DNA of 64,000 bases, from NCBI RefSeq assembly GCF_000425745.1, contig NZ_AUEA01000006.1, positions 124,001 through 188,000 on the forward strand, in the 5' to 3' direction. Shown in pieces: positions 25,422-34,604 of this stretch. Under the pieces are notes generated by a model, which saw only the letters and a program-made list of their open reading frames with translations, searched no databases and was not told where the DNA came from. The position numbers and the translations under genes were made by a program. Each line of letters begins with the position of its first letter. Positions within the stretch are counted from its first letter, which is position 1. The stretch is from Pseudomonas cremoricolorata DSM 17059 = NBRC 16634. GTDB lineage: Bacteria > Pseudomonadota > Gammaproteobacteria > Pseudomonadales > Pseudomonadaceae.

Positions 25422-26152
25422 TCCTCGGGATGCAGGCCCCCCCGATGTGAGATAGCCCGTCGATCAGTCGACGCCGTGCCTGCGTCATCATCAGTCGGAG
25501 CAATAAACGCGTGCGTTTCTGAACTGAGGGATCTTCTTTCATAGCCGTTGCTTATCAGTATTGTTCCCCGCGTCCGTTTGCTGTCCGCCTTTATATAGAT
25601 GTTCCCTTTCACGAAGAACTCACCTGCAATCGTGTCACGATGTTCCTGCCAAACGAGCTGCTCGCCCATTATTCTTGGATGATCGCCAGTGAACTTATAA
25701 GTCGTGAGTGTTTCGCCGTGTAGTTTACTCACTAACAAGACCTCACCTTTCCAACCTTTCCGGGACAACGGCTTCAAAAGAAACTTGAGGTCGTTTTTAG
25801 GCAACCCGAATTTTTTAAGTAACGCGGTCAGACCTGTCGGTGCCTTACCTGAAGGGTCGACTTGATTCACAGGATCATTCGCGCAGTAAACATAAGTGTT
25901 CAACCCGCCATCGCCAAATGGGCTGAGAACGTCAGCGCTGACAAAGCGCATCAGCGACGGCTTGTACAAACGATGTCCATTACCCAGCAGATACCCCGAC
26001 GCTACACCATTCAACGGCTGACCTGCATAGGCCACCACACTGCTCGCCAGGTCGCTCGATAAAAACCCAAATGGCGTGTAACCGCGACGCACGAATGCAT
26101 TCAGGCCGAGGCGGCGACCTGCCTGTTCGGATTGCAAAAATGATTGTTTCAT
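25379..26152 (-). CDS. Short orphan RHS-core protein with unknown C-terminal domain (1)
   Basis: 257 residues. The N-terminal third (about 20-105) is the RHS repeat-associated core: GYTPFGF, AYAGQPLN, GYLLGNGHRLYKPSLMRFVSADVLSP, YVYCANDPVNQVDPSG. The usual large RHS shell before it is missing. After the DPSG boundary the C-terminus (about 106-257) is lysine-rich and not recognised. This is the layout of the tip of a polymorphic toxin, but no immunity gene follows: the 3' end runs 43 bases into the opposite urea transporter gene. Lower GC than its neighbours. Toxin activity is not claimed. Confidence 0.75.
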   Translation of the reverse strand: MKQSFLQSEQAGRRLGLNAFVRRGYTPFGFLSSDLASSVVAYAGQPLNGVASGYLLGNGHRLYKPSLMRFVSADVLSPFGDGGLNTYVYCANDPVNQVDPSGKAPTGLTALLKKFGLPKNDLKFLLKPLSRKGWKGEVLLVSKLHGETLTTYKFTGDHPRIMGEQLVWQEHRDTIAGEFFVKGNIYIKADSKRTRGTILISNGYERRSLSSETHAFIAPTDDDAGTASTDRRAISHRGGLHPEDYARDIRLGRRGNS

Positions 26153-26342
26153 TCAACACCTGAGAAGTAATTGTCGTAGTCCGTTCAATCGGGGGCATGC
26201 TAACTGAAGTCCCATTAAAGTCTGCGCCCCCGTGCAGTTGCGCGAAACTGATAGTTTTATCAGTCTCAGCAGCTACCCAGGCCAGTTGCATATCAGGGAA
26301 AGCAGCTCTAGCCTTGGCCGTCCTCACAAGAATCCAATACCC

Positions 26343-27191
26343 ATGCCAAGCCCGACCACCCTGCGCCAACGCCTCTACGTCATCGTCTTCCAGAACGATA
26401 CCCCTGCCGGCCGGCGCTTCGACAAGCTGTTGCTGCTGGCTATTCTCGCCAGCCTGGTGACGGTGATTCTCGACAGCATCGGTGAGGTTCATCGCGATTA
26501 CGCCCACCTGCTGGCCGCCATCGAGTGGGGTTTCACCACGGTGTTCCTGCTCGAATACCTCACCCGCCTGTACTGCTCGCCCAGGCCGCTGCGCTATGCC
26601 TTCAGCTTCTATGGCCTGGTCGACCTGCTGGCGATCGTGCAGGGGATCATCGCGCTGTATTACAGCGACGCGCAGTACCTGTTGATCATCCGCGTCATCC
26701 GCATGCTGCGCATCTTCCGCGTACTCAAGCTCGGCCCTTACCTGAGCCAGGCCGATTACCTGCTCAAGGCCCTGCGTGGCAGCAAGCAGAAGATCATCGT
26801 GTTTCTGCTCAGCGTCTCGACCCTGGTGACGGTGTTCGGCACGCTGATGTACGTCATCGAAGGGCCGGAACATGGCTTCACCAGCATTCCCAAGGGCATC
26901 TACTGGGCCATCGTCACCCTGACCACGGTGGGCTTTGGCGGCATCGTGCCGCAGACCGCGCTGGGTCAGGTGCTGTCTTCGCTGGTGATGATCACCGGTT
27001 ATTCGATCATCGCCGTACCCACCGGCATCTTTACCGCAGAACTGGCCAATGCCATGCGCGGCGAGCAGGTGCAGCACGCCTGCCCGCGCTGCGCCAAATC
27101 ACGGCACGAGCAGGCGGCGGCGTTCTGTTCAAGGTGTGGCAGCGCGCTGTACCAAGCCCCTGGGGCGAGCAGGCGCGCGCCAAAGACATGA
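26343..27191 (+). CDS. Voltage-gated potassium channel, six-helix type
   Basis: Inner-membrane ion channel, 282 residues. Helices S1-S4 occupy about residues 27-150, with an S4-like IIRVIRMLRIFRVLKLG carrying arginines every third position. The pore loop holds the selectivity filter TTVGFGG (T195-G199). A cytoplasmic tail ends in a rubredoxin-like zinc motif, CPRCAKS...FCSRCGSALY. The ATG at 26343 (MPSPTTLRQRL) matches the family start. It lies between two RHS-core genes on the opposite strand. Confidence 0.9.
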   Translation: MPSPTTLRQRLYVIVFQNDTPAGRRFDKLLLLAILASLVTVILDSIGEVHRDYAHLLAAIEWGFTTVFLLEYLTRLYCSPRPLRYAFSFYGLVDLLAIVQGIIALYYSDAQYLLIIRVIRMLRIFRVLKLGPYLSQADYLLKALRGSKQKIIVFLLSVSTLVTVFGTLMYVIEGPEHGFTSIPKGIYWAIVTLTTVGFGGIVPQTALGQVLSSLVMITGYSIIAVPTGIFTAELANAMRGEQVQHACPRCAKSRHEQAAAFCSRCGSALYQAPGASRRAPKT

Positions 27192-27245
27192 CCGGTCTCG
27201 CGTAACCAGAAGTATTGATGTCAGGTTCTGGCCCGCATCGCTGGC

Positions 27246-28091
27246 TCAGGATCGAGCACCGGCTCTGATGTATTCGACAGCCCTTGCCGGTGCAGAAATC
27301 AGCCCAGGAACCTGGAGTGCAGCTGCCAGCCTTGCCGCATATTGATTTACTGAGTTTCTCATGTGGATTGCCTCCTGTTTAACGATCTGGCCTGAAATGC
27401 TGGCGACTTGGCGCACCGGTAGGTGGACAGACCCCAGCACAAGGGCTCTGGCTGCCTGACCCAGACTCACCGACACGTCCACCACCAAGTGTGCGGGCGC
27501 GTCAGAGCGGCCAAACGGCCTGGTGATACTGGCCCACAGGATCGAAAGACGATCCCTCAACCCTATGTTCAGCGAAACGCCGTCAAGGCCCACTCGCATG
27601 CTGCTGTGCCGAAGACCCAACGCCTCAAGGGATACCGTCATGGCCGAATTTGCCCAGTCCAAGCGATGTGAAGAAGCGATTCGACCAAGAGCGCCCTCTG
27701 GCAGGTGAATTTCAGCTCTTCCTAAACCCGTCACCACTACTCCTCGCTGCTGGCGGACTTCTGGCGACCGCTGGAACCACCACCCCACATGTCCGCTGGG
27801 ATCGGCCATGTTGATCGGATCACCCGCACAATAACCGTAAGCATTGATTCCCCCCGCATCGAAAGGACTTCTGCTGTCGGGCCGACAAAAGCGCATCAAT
27901 TGAGGCCGGTACAGCCGCTGACCATTGCCCAGCAGATACCCCTGCGTACAAGGATCGGCAGGCTGTCCTGTGTAGGCGACCCGTTGCTCCCTCGTGCCGG
28001 CATGATGCCCATACGGTGTATACGCTGGCGACCCAGCCTCGCGCGTGGGTGCAGAACTGAAGTTGTCTGTACAGGGTCTTCGCTTTCGCAT
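27246..28091 (-). CDS. Short orphan RHS-core protein with unknown C-terminal domain (2)
   Basis: 281 residues. Core (about 25-100): YTPYGHHAG, VAYTGQPADP, GYLLGNGQRLYRPQLMRFCRPDSRSPF, NAYGYCAGDPINMADPSGH. It is clearly related to the RHS-core protein at 25379-26152, but the C-terminal 180 residues are different: valine/leucine/arginine-rich, with no motif I recognise. No shell and no downstream immunity gene, since the next gene is the oppositely oriented channel. The ATG at 28091 is chosen because the frame upstream looks non-coding. Confidence 0.72.
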   Translation of the reverse strand: MRKRRPCTDNFSSAPTREAGSPAYTPYGHHAGTREQRVAYTGQPADPCTQGYLLGNGQRLYRPQLMRFCRPDSRSPFDAGGINAYGYCAGDPINMADPSGHVGWWFQRSPEVRQQRGVVVTGLGRAEIHLPEGALGRIASSHRLDWANSAMTVSLEALGLRHSSMRVGLDGVSLNIGLRDRLSILWASITRPFGRSDAPAHLVVDVSVSLGQAARALVLGSVHLPVRQVASISGQIVKQEAIHMRNSVNQYAARLAAALQVPGLISAPARAVEYIRAGARS

Positions 28092-28333
28092 GGGTGCCCC
28101 GTGATTCTGATGGAAGCAGGCTTCAGCATCCACCAAGCCCCAGAGCCCGACAACTGACAAAAAAATCAGGTCCAGACCACCCGGCGCGCTCGCCACGGAT
28201 CGATTCACCTTGTCGCTGCATCACCAGAATCGGCAAGCATAATCACACCACTATTTGTTCTTTAGCCCCGCACGAAGGAACCGCTATAGTCGCTGGCACA
28301 TTGCCCTCTACTCGACCCAACAAGGAATGCGTC

Positions 28334-29332
28334 GTGAAAAAACTGTTTACCGCCTCGCTGCTGGCCGCGGGCCTGGCTCTGAGCACCCTGGCCCAGGCCG
28401 CGCCGACCCTGCTGAACGTTTCCTACGACGTGATGCGCGACTTCTACAAGGACTACAACCCGGCGTTCCAGAAGCACTGGGAGGCCGAGCACAACGAGAA
28501 GGTCAACCTGCAGATGTCGTTCGGCGGTTCGAGCAAGCAGGCGCGTGCGGTCATCGACGGGCTGCGCGCCGACGTCATCACCATGAACATGGCCACCGAC
28601 ATCAACGCCCTGGTCGACAACGGCGCGCTGGTGCCGGACAACTGGGTCACGCGCCTGCCCAACAACAGCGCGCCATTCACCTCGGCAACGGTGTTCATCG
28701 TGCGCAAGGGCAACCCCAAGGCGCTCAAAGACTGGCCCGACCTGCTCAAGGAGGGTGTGCAGGTGATCGTGCCCAACCCCAAGACCTCGGGTAATGGCCG
28801 CTACACCTACCTGTCGGCCTGGGGCTACGTGCTCAAGCAAGGCGGCGATGAAGCCAAGGCACGTGATTTCGTCGGCAAGCTGTTCAAGCAGGCGCCTGTG
28901 CTCGACACCGGCGGTCGCGCCGCCACCACCACCTTCATGACTAACCAGATCGGCGACGTGCTGGTGACCTTCGAGAACGAGGCCGAGATGATCGCCCGGG
29001 AATTTGGCCGCGATCAGTTCGAGGTGGTCTACCCCAGCGTGTCTGCCGAAGCCGAACCACCGGTGAGCGTGGTCGACAAGGTGGTCGACAAGAAAGGCAC
29101 CCGCGCCGTGGCCGAGGAATACCTCAAGTACCTGTGGTCGCCGGCGGCCCAGGAAATCGCCGCGCAGAACTACCTGCGTCCGCGTGACGCCACGGTGCTG
29201 GCCAAGTACACCGACCGTTTCCCCAAGGTCGACTTCCTCTCGGTGGAGAAAACCTTCGGTGACTGGCGCACCTTGCAGAAGACCCACTTCAACGATGGCG
29301 GCGTGTTCGATCAGATCTACAACGGCCAGTGA
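28334..29332 (+). CDS. sbp: Periplasmic sulfate-binding protein
   Basis: Substrate-binding protein of a sulfate/thiosulfate ABC transporter, 332 residues. A signal peptide (KKLFTASLLAAGLALSTLAQA) is followed by APTLLNVSYDVMRDFYKDYNPAF and SFGGSSKQARAVIDGLRADVITMN, hallmarks of Sbp/CysP. The start is a GTG at 28334 after CAAGGAATG. No permease or ATPase gene is adjacent, so it works with components encoded elsewhere. It is expected to be induced by sulfur limitation; no site was identified. Confidence 0.93.
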   Translation: MKKLFTASLLAAGLALSTLAQAAPTLLNVSYDVMRDFYKDYNPAFQKHWEAEHNEKVNLQMSFGGSSKQARAVIDGLRADVITMNMATDINALVDNGALVPDNWVTRLPNNSAPFTSATVFIVRKGNPKALKDWPDLLKEGVQVIVPNPKTSGNGRYTYLSAWGYVLKQGGDEAKARDFVGKLFKQAPVLDTGGRAATTTFMTNQIGDVLVTFENEAEMIAREFGRDQFEVVYPSVSAEAEPPVSVVDKVVDKKGTRAVAEEYLKYLWSPAAQEIAAQNYLRPRDATVLAKYTDRFPKVDFLSVEKTFGDWRTLQKTHFNDGGVFDQIYNGQ

Positions 29333-29500
29333 AAACCTGCGGCTGGCCGGCCGGGCGAACCTGCAATCGGTGCAGGAGCGACCGGCCGGCGCCGCCGCTT
29401 AGCCGCTACTGCCTCACCACCCCAGCCGAACTTTCCAGCCTTCTGCCTATCAGTTCCCTGAGTAAACCTGCCCCGCTCATCCCGGTCCGAGGATTATTCA

Positions 29501-31531
29501 GTGCTGCGATTCATCACCCCGTTTCTGCTCGGCTGCCTGCTGAGCACGCGACTGCTGGCTGCCGATCCGGCACCTGCCGAGGAACCCGCCGCCGAGCCTG
29601 AACCGGTGCTGCAAGGCGGCCTGCTCGGCGCCCTGGCCGACGGCCTGGACGGCGCCGCCAAGGAGCTCGACCTCGACGCTCATCTGGTCGATGCCTGGCG
29701 CCTGCGCACCGACCGCGCCAGCAAGGAAGTCGAGCGCCTGGTAGATCGTCATTCGGTCAGCGACACCCTGCAACTGATGGTCGACTTCACCACCCTGACC
29801 GTGGCCTGGGCGGGCAGTTTTGCCGTGCTCAACCTGCTCGGCCGCTGGGTCTTCGCACGTAGCCAGCGCAGTCGCTGGCTGCAAGGGCGCAACCGGGTCA
29901 AGAGTCTGCTCGGCTATTTGCTGCCCTACACCCTGCCGGCGCTGGCGGCCTTGCCACTGACGCTGTACGCCAGTCGCTTCCTCGCCCCCTCGATCGCCCG
30001 CGCCATGGGCCTGAGCCTGTCGTACGCCACCAGCAGCGGGTTGTTTTCCACCTCGATCATCCTCTGCCTGATCACCTTGTTCGATGCCGGTCACAAGCGC
30101 CGCGCAGTGGCAGCGATTCGTCGCCTGGCCCCACGGCCGCTGTTTCTCATCGGCTTTCTGGCCGCCTGGAGCGACGCCCTGACCAGCCCGCAGATCGCCC
30201 GCCAGCTGGGCGGCAACATCACCAGCAGCATTGCCGTGCTCACGGGCCTGACCGCCACCTTCATCTTCGCCAGCCTGGTGCTGCGCCTGCGCCGCCCGGT
30301 GGCGCACCTGATCCGCAACCGCAGCCTCAAGGACCGTCTCGGCCACCGCGCCGTGCAGGAAACCCTGCGCATCTTCTCCAACCTTTGGTACCTGCCGATC
30401 CTGCTGATGATCCTGGTCTCGGCGATTCACCTGATCGGTGCTGGGGAGGAGAGCCAGAAGGCCTTGCAGAACGCCTTGCTGACCACGGTGCTGCTGGTGG
30501 CCGGGGTGTTTCTGAGTACCACGTTGCAGCATTTTCTGGCGCCACAGGGCAACGACAACAGCGCCCGCGCGCGCCCCTACATGGAGCTGCTGCGCAGCCT
30601 CGCGCATGCGCTGCTGCGGGTGGTGATGGCGGTGGTGTTCATCGAGGTGCTCGGGCGCATCTGGGGCTTCTCGGTGCTCGACTTCGCCATGAGCAACAGC
30701 CTGGGCAAGGCCATCAGCAACTCGGTGTCGACCATCGGCCTGATCCTGATGGTCACCTGGCTGCTCTGGGTGGTGCTCGACACGGCCATTCAGGAGGCGC
30801 TGAAACCGGCCGTGGGCCGCCGCGCAGCACGCCAGCCGAGCACCCGGGTGCGCACCATCCTGCCGATGCTGCGCAATGCGGTGAAGGTGATTCTGATCGT
30901 CATCTGCACCATCACCACCATGGCCAATCTGGGCATCAACGTCGCGCCGCTGCTGGCCGGCGCCGGGGTCATCGGCCTGGCCATCGGTTTCGGTTCGCAG
31001 CAGTTGGTGCAGGATGTCATCACCGGGCTGTTCATCCTCATCGAGGACACCATTTCCATCGGTGACTGGGTGGTGCTCGATTCCGGTCACGCCGGTACCG
31101 TCGAAAGCCTGACCATCCGCACCCTGCGCCTGCGCGACGGCAAAGGCTTCGTGCACTCGGTGCCATTCGGCCAGATCAAGGCCGTCACCAACCAGTCGCG
31201 GCAGTTCGCCTATGCGTTCTTCTCAGTGCAGTTCACCTACGACAGTGATGTCGACGCGGCACTGAAGCTGATTCATGACGTGGGCGAATCGATCAGCGGC
31301 GATCCACTGCTGAGCATCAACCTGCAAGGCCCGCTGCAGGTGTTCGGTGTCGAGCGCATGGACCTCAACGGCTTCGTCCTCACCGCGCAGTTCCGCACCA
31401 TCTCGGGCGGGCAATACGCGGTGAGCCGAGCGTTCAACGAGCGGCTGAAGAAGAAGGTCGACCAGACCGACAACGTCAGCTTCGCCCAGCTCTACCCGAT
31501 GCGCCTGCCAGGCACTGAAACGCCAGCATGA
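29501..31531 (+). CDS. Large MscS-type mechanosensitive channel
   Basis: Inner-membrane channel with a signal peptide, 676 residues. An N-terminal periplasmic segment of about 90 residues is followed by roughly ten hydrophobic helices. The MscS pore region is NLGINVAPLLAGAGVIGLAIGFGSQQLVQDVITGLFILIEDTISIGDWV (about 480-525), followed by the beta domain with LRLRDGKGFVHSVPFGQI. The start is a GTG at 29501, preceded by CGAGGATT. Resembles YbiO/YnaI-type large members. Confidence 0.9.
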   Translation: MLRFITPFLLGCLLSTRLLAADPAPAEEPAAEPEPVLQGGLLGALADGLDGAAKELDLDAHLVDAWRLRTDRASKEVERLVDRHSVSDTLQLMVDFTTLTVAWAGSFAVLNLLGRWVFARSQRSRWLQGRNRVKSLLGYLLPYTLPALAALPLTLYASRFLAPSIARAMGLSLSYATSSGLFSTSIILCLITLFDAGHKRRAVAAIRRLAPRPLFLIGFLAAWSDALTSPQIARQLGGNITSSIAVLTGLTATFIFASLVLRLRRPVAHLIRNRSLKDRLGHRAVQETLRIFSNLWYLPILLMILVSAIHLIGAGEESQKALQNALLTTVLLVAGVFLSTTLQHFLAPQGNDNSARARPYMELLRSLAHALLRVVMAVVFIEVLGRIWGFSVLDFAMSNSLGKAISNSVSTIGLILMVTWLLWVVLDTAIQEALKPAVGRRAARQPSTRVRTILPMLRNAVKVILIVICTITTMANLGINVAPLLAGAGVIGLAIGFGSQQLVQDVITGLFILIEDTISIGDWVVLDSGHAGTVESLTIRTLRLRDGKGFVHSVPFGQIKAVTNQSRQFAYAFFSVQFTYDSDVDAALKLIHDVGESISGDPLLSINLQGPLQVFGVERMDLNGFVLTAQFRTISGGQYAVSRAFNERLKKKVDQTDNVSFAQLYPMRLPGTETPA

Positions 31532-31541
31532 GCCAGCATCA

Positions 31542-32468
31542 TCAGCGGCGGGTGAACACCAAGGCCTTGAGACCGCCGTCCGGGTCGGCGTCGGGAAACT
31601 CAGGTGGGTTGGCCAGGCGCTCGACGAACTGCAGCTCAGGCGCCGCCTCGGCCATGCCATCGAGCAGAAACTGCGGGCCGACCCCCGGATCGTTGACGCA
31701 GGCCAGCACCGTACCGCCGTCCGCCAACAGCTCGGGCAAGCGCCGGAGAATCTTCGCGTAGTCCTGGGTCAGCACGAAGCTGCCGCGCTGGAAGGTCGGC
31801 GGGTCGATGATGATCAGATCGTACGGGCCGTACTTGCGCACCTTGCCCCACGACTTGAACAGTTCGTGCCCCAGATACGCCACCCTCGACGCGTCATGGC
31901 CGTTGAGCCGGTGGTTGTCGCGACCACGCGCCAGGGCTGACTTGGCCATGTCGAGGTTGACCACCTGCTCGGCGCCGCCGGCAATCGCCGCGACGGAAAA
32001 CCCGCAGGTGTAGGCGAACAGGTTGAGCACGCGCTTGCCGGCGGCCTGCTCACGCACCCAGCGCCGGCCGTAGCGCATGTCGAGGAACAGGCCGTTGTTC
32101 TGCCGCACGCCAAGGTCGAGCAAATAGCGCAGGCCATCTTCGACCACTTCGCGCTGCGCGCAGGGCTCACCGAGCAGCCACTGGGCGGGGCTGTCGGGCA
32201 AATAGCGATGCTGAATCAATACCGCTTGCGCCGGCCACTGCGGGCGTAGTGCCAAGCCTTGCAACATGGCCTCCAGTTCGCCCAGCTGGCCGGCGGGTGG
32301 CTCACGAAACAGCGCCACCGACAGCACCCCGTCGAGCCAGTCGACGGTGATCTGCTCGAGCCCCGGCCAGCAGCGGCCGCGGCCATGGAACAGCCGTCGG
32401 GTTTCGCTCGGGGCGGGGTCGAGGGCGGTGAGCAGGAGCTGTTCGAGGGTCTGGATAGGCGCGGTCAT
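31542..32468 (-). CDS. Class I SAM-dependent rRNA methyltransferase (RlmI/RlmK-like)
   Basis: Predicted RNA m5C or m7G methyltransferase, 308 residues. SAM motif I is KRVLNLFAYTCGFSVAAIAGG, motif II VVNLDMAKSALARGRDNHRLNG, and the catalytic-loop motif IIIDPPTFQRGSF. It is related to the C-terminal (RlmK) half of RlmKL, which is also encoded in this window. The ATG at 32468 (MTAPIQTLEQL) gives the compact family length. It is convergent with the MscS gene, with only ten bases between the stops. Confidence 0.88.
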   Translation of the reverse strand: MTAPIQTLEQLLLTALDPAPSETRRLFHGRGRCWPGLEQITVDWLDGVLSVALFREPPAGQLGELEAMLQGLALRPQWPAQAVLIQHRYLPDSPAQWLLGEPCAQREVVEDGLRYLLDLGVRQNNGLFLDMRYGRRWVREQAAGKRVLNLFAYTCGFSVAAIAGGAEQVVNLDMAKSALARGRDNHRLNGHDASRVAYLGHELFKSWGKVRKYGPYDLIIIDPPTFQRGSFVLTQDYAKILRRLPELLADGGTVLACVNDPGVGPQFLLDGMAEAAPELQFVERLANPPEFPDADPDGGLKALVFTRR

Positions 32469-33053
32469 GGCAAGGTCGCAAGGCAAAAGCGCGCATTCTA
32501 GCGTCTTTGGCGAGTGCGAGCAGGCCACCGGCAAGATCTGCGTCATCGCCCGATTACCGGTGCGGTCGATCAAGCAGCTCGGCGTCTACCCACCTACGGT
32601 ATTTACCAGGCGAATGACCGTCATTAAATATGTACACACTAATGTCACCTTAAGTGCCATTTTTGTGTGCACTTTATCGAGGTAACGCCCCGTGAAGTTA
32701 CACTTATGTGGCGTTTCAAGTTGACCTCATGATCAGGAAATCATCCATGGAAAAAATATCAGGGCGCAGATATACACATTTAAATTCAATAAAATCAAAA
32801 ACTTAAAAAATTAAATCGCGACTATATCGTTAGTAGGATGCGCGCATGGAAAGCGCGTGGCATGGAACTCGCTTCTTTGCGCTTGTGTTTTGTATACAAC
32901 TTCTGCAAAACATACATACACAAGAACCCGCAGCGCCGACTCAGCATCGGCAGTTGCGCCCAGAACCCAGTGATGCCCACGCTGCACTGACGAGAAGCCC
33001 GGCCCTGCGCCGCGCCGCTCATCGCAGTACACGCGCATCAGGAGCCTGCCGGA
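32469..33053. promoter_or_regulatory. AT-rich control region upstream of the NCS1 permease gene
   Basis: A 585-base gap with no supportable gene. Around 32600-32820 it is much more AT-rich than its surroundings and has imperfect inverted repeats of AAGTGC/GCACTT type near 32652-32674. It contains the TTGTATACAA site at 32890-32899. Confidence 0.5.
32890..32899. promoter_or_regulatory. Operator-like palindrome TTGTATACAA (permease side)
   Basis: Perfect copy 155 bases before the NCS1 permease start. It joins this distant transport/racemase unit to the ureide genes at 10.7-18 kb. Confidence 0.7.
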
Positions 33054-34589
33054 ATGAGCACCAGCCTCAACCTTGCCCCTGAACACCCCATCGCCCAAGA
33101 CGCTCCCCTCACCCACCCTGCCCAAGGCATGCCCGCCGACCTGGAACTGAGCCCACGCCTGCACAACCGTGACCTGGCGCCCACGCGCCTGGCCGGGCGT
33201 CGCTGGGGCGGCTACAGCATCTTCGCGCTGTGGACCAACGATGTGCACAACATCGCCAACTACTCTTTCGCCATGGGCCTGTTCGCCCTGGGCCTGGGCG
33301 GCTGGCAGATCCTCTTGTCGTTGGCCATCGGCGCTGCGCTGGTGTACTTCTTCATGAACCTGTCGGGCTACATGGGGCAGAAGACCGGGGTGCCGTTTCC
33401 GGTCATCAGCCGCATCGCCTTCGGCATTCATGGCGCGCAGATCCCGGCGCTGATTCGTGCCGTCATCGCCATCGCCTGGTTCGGCATCCAGACCTACCTG
33501 GCCTCGGTGGTGCTGCGGGTGCTGCTGACCGCCGTGTGGCCGCAGGTCGCGGCGTACGACCACGACAGCGTGCTTGGCCTTTCCAGCCTTGGCTGGGCCT
33601 GCTTCCTGACGGTCTGGCTGGTGCAACTGGTGATTCTGGCCTACGGCATGGAAATGGTCCGCCGCTATGAAGGCTTCGCCGGCCCGGTGATTCTGCTGAC
33701 CGTGGCCAGTCTGGCGATCTACATGTATTTCAAGGCCGATGCGCGCATCGCCTGGTCGGTGGCCGAACCGCTGACCGGCTACGAGATGTGGCGCAACATC
33801 TTCGCCGGGGGCGCGCTGTGGCTGGCGATCTACGGCACCCTGGTGCTCAACTTCTGCGATTTCGCGCGCTCATCGCCCTGCCGCAAGACCATCCGCGTCG
33901 GCAACTTCTGGGGCCTGCCGGTGAACATTCTGGTGTTCGCGGTGATCACCGTGGTGCTGTGCGGCGCGCAGTTCCAGATCAACGGGCAGATCATCGACAG
34001 CCCGACGCAGATCGTCGCGGCGATTCCCAACACGCTGTTCCTGGTACTCGGCTGCCTGGCTTTCCTGATCGTCACCGTGGCGGTGAACATCATGGCCAAC
34101 TTCGTCGCCCCGGCGTTCGTGCTGAGCAACCTCGCGCCGCGCCACCTCAACTTCCGCCGTGCCGGCCTGATCAGCGCCACCGTGGCGGTGTTGATCCTGC
34201 CGTGGAACCTGTACAACAGCCCGGTGGTGATCGTCTACTTCCTGTCCGGCCTGGGCGCCCTGCTCGGCCCGCTGTACGGGGTGATCATGTCCGACTACTG
34301 GCTGCTGCGTAAGGGCTGCATCAACGTGCCTGAGCTGTACAGCGAAAACCCTGCCTGCGCCTACCACTACAGCCGCGGCGTCAACCTGCGCGCGGTGGCA
34401 GCGTTCGTGCCGGCGGCCTTGCTGTCGATCGTGCTGGCCCTGGTGCCGAACTTCCACAGCGTGGCGCCGTTCTCCTGGCTGATCGGCGCAGGCATCGCTG
34501 CGGCGATCTACCTGCTGATCGCCCCGCGTCGCTGCCACTACCAAGACGTCAGCGGCGAGTGCATCGCCGTCGACCACAGCAGTCACTGA
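33054..34589 (+). CDS. NCS1-family transporter (allantoin/hydantoin/purine permease)
   Basis: Inner-membrane sodium- or proton-coupled permease with about 12 helices, 511 residues. The NCS1 signature at about 60-80 reads FALWTNDVHNIANYSFAMGL, followed by MNLSGYMGQKTGVPFPVISR and, in the middle, FCDFARSSP. This is the branch that includes Mhp1 hydantoin and allantoin permeases. It is followed 15 bases later by the allantoin racemase gene, and a TTGTATACAA site lies upstream, which together favour allantoin as substrate. Confidence 0.88.
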   Translation: MSTSLNLAPEHPIAQDAPLTHPAQGMPADLELSPRLHNRDLAPTRLAGRRWGGYSIFALWTNDVHNIANYSFAMGLFALGLGGWQILLSLAIGAALVYFFMNLSGYMGQKTGVPFPVISRIAFGIHGAQIPALIRAVIAIAWFGIQTYLASVVLRVLLTAVWPQVAAYDHDSVLGLSSLGWACFLTVWLVQLVILAYGMEMVRRYEGFAGPVILLTVASLAIYMYFKADARIAWSVAEPLTGYEMWRNIFAGGALWLAIYGTLVLNFCDFARSSPCRKTIRVGNFWGLPVNILVFAVITVVLCGAQFQINGQIIDSPTQIVAAIPNTLFLVLGCLAFLIVTVAVNIMANFVAPAFVLSNLAPRHLNFRRAGLISATVAVLILPWNLYNSPVVIVYFLSGLGALLGPLYGVIMSDYWLLRKGCINVPELYSENPACAYHYSRGVNLRAVAAFVPAALLSIVLALVPNFHSVAPFSWLIGAGIAAAIYLLIAPRRCHYQDVSGECIAVDHSSH

Positions 34590-34604
34590 AGCAAGGATCT
34601 TTCG

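Noticed and set aside
29498..31156. 552-codon open frame opposite the MscS gene
   Set aside because: Antisense shadow of a clearly recognisable channel gene.
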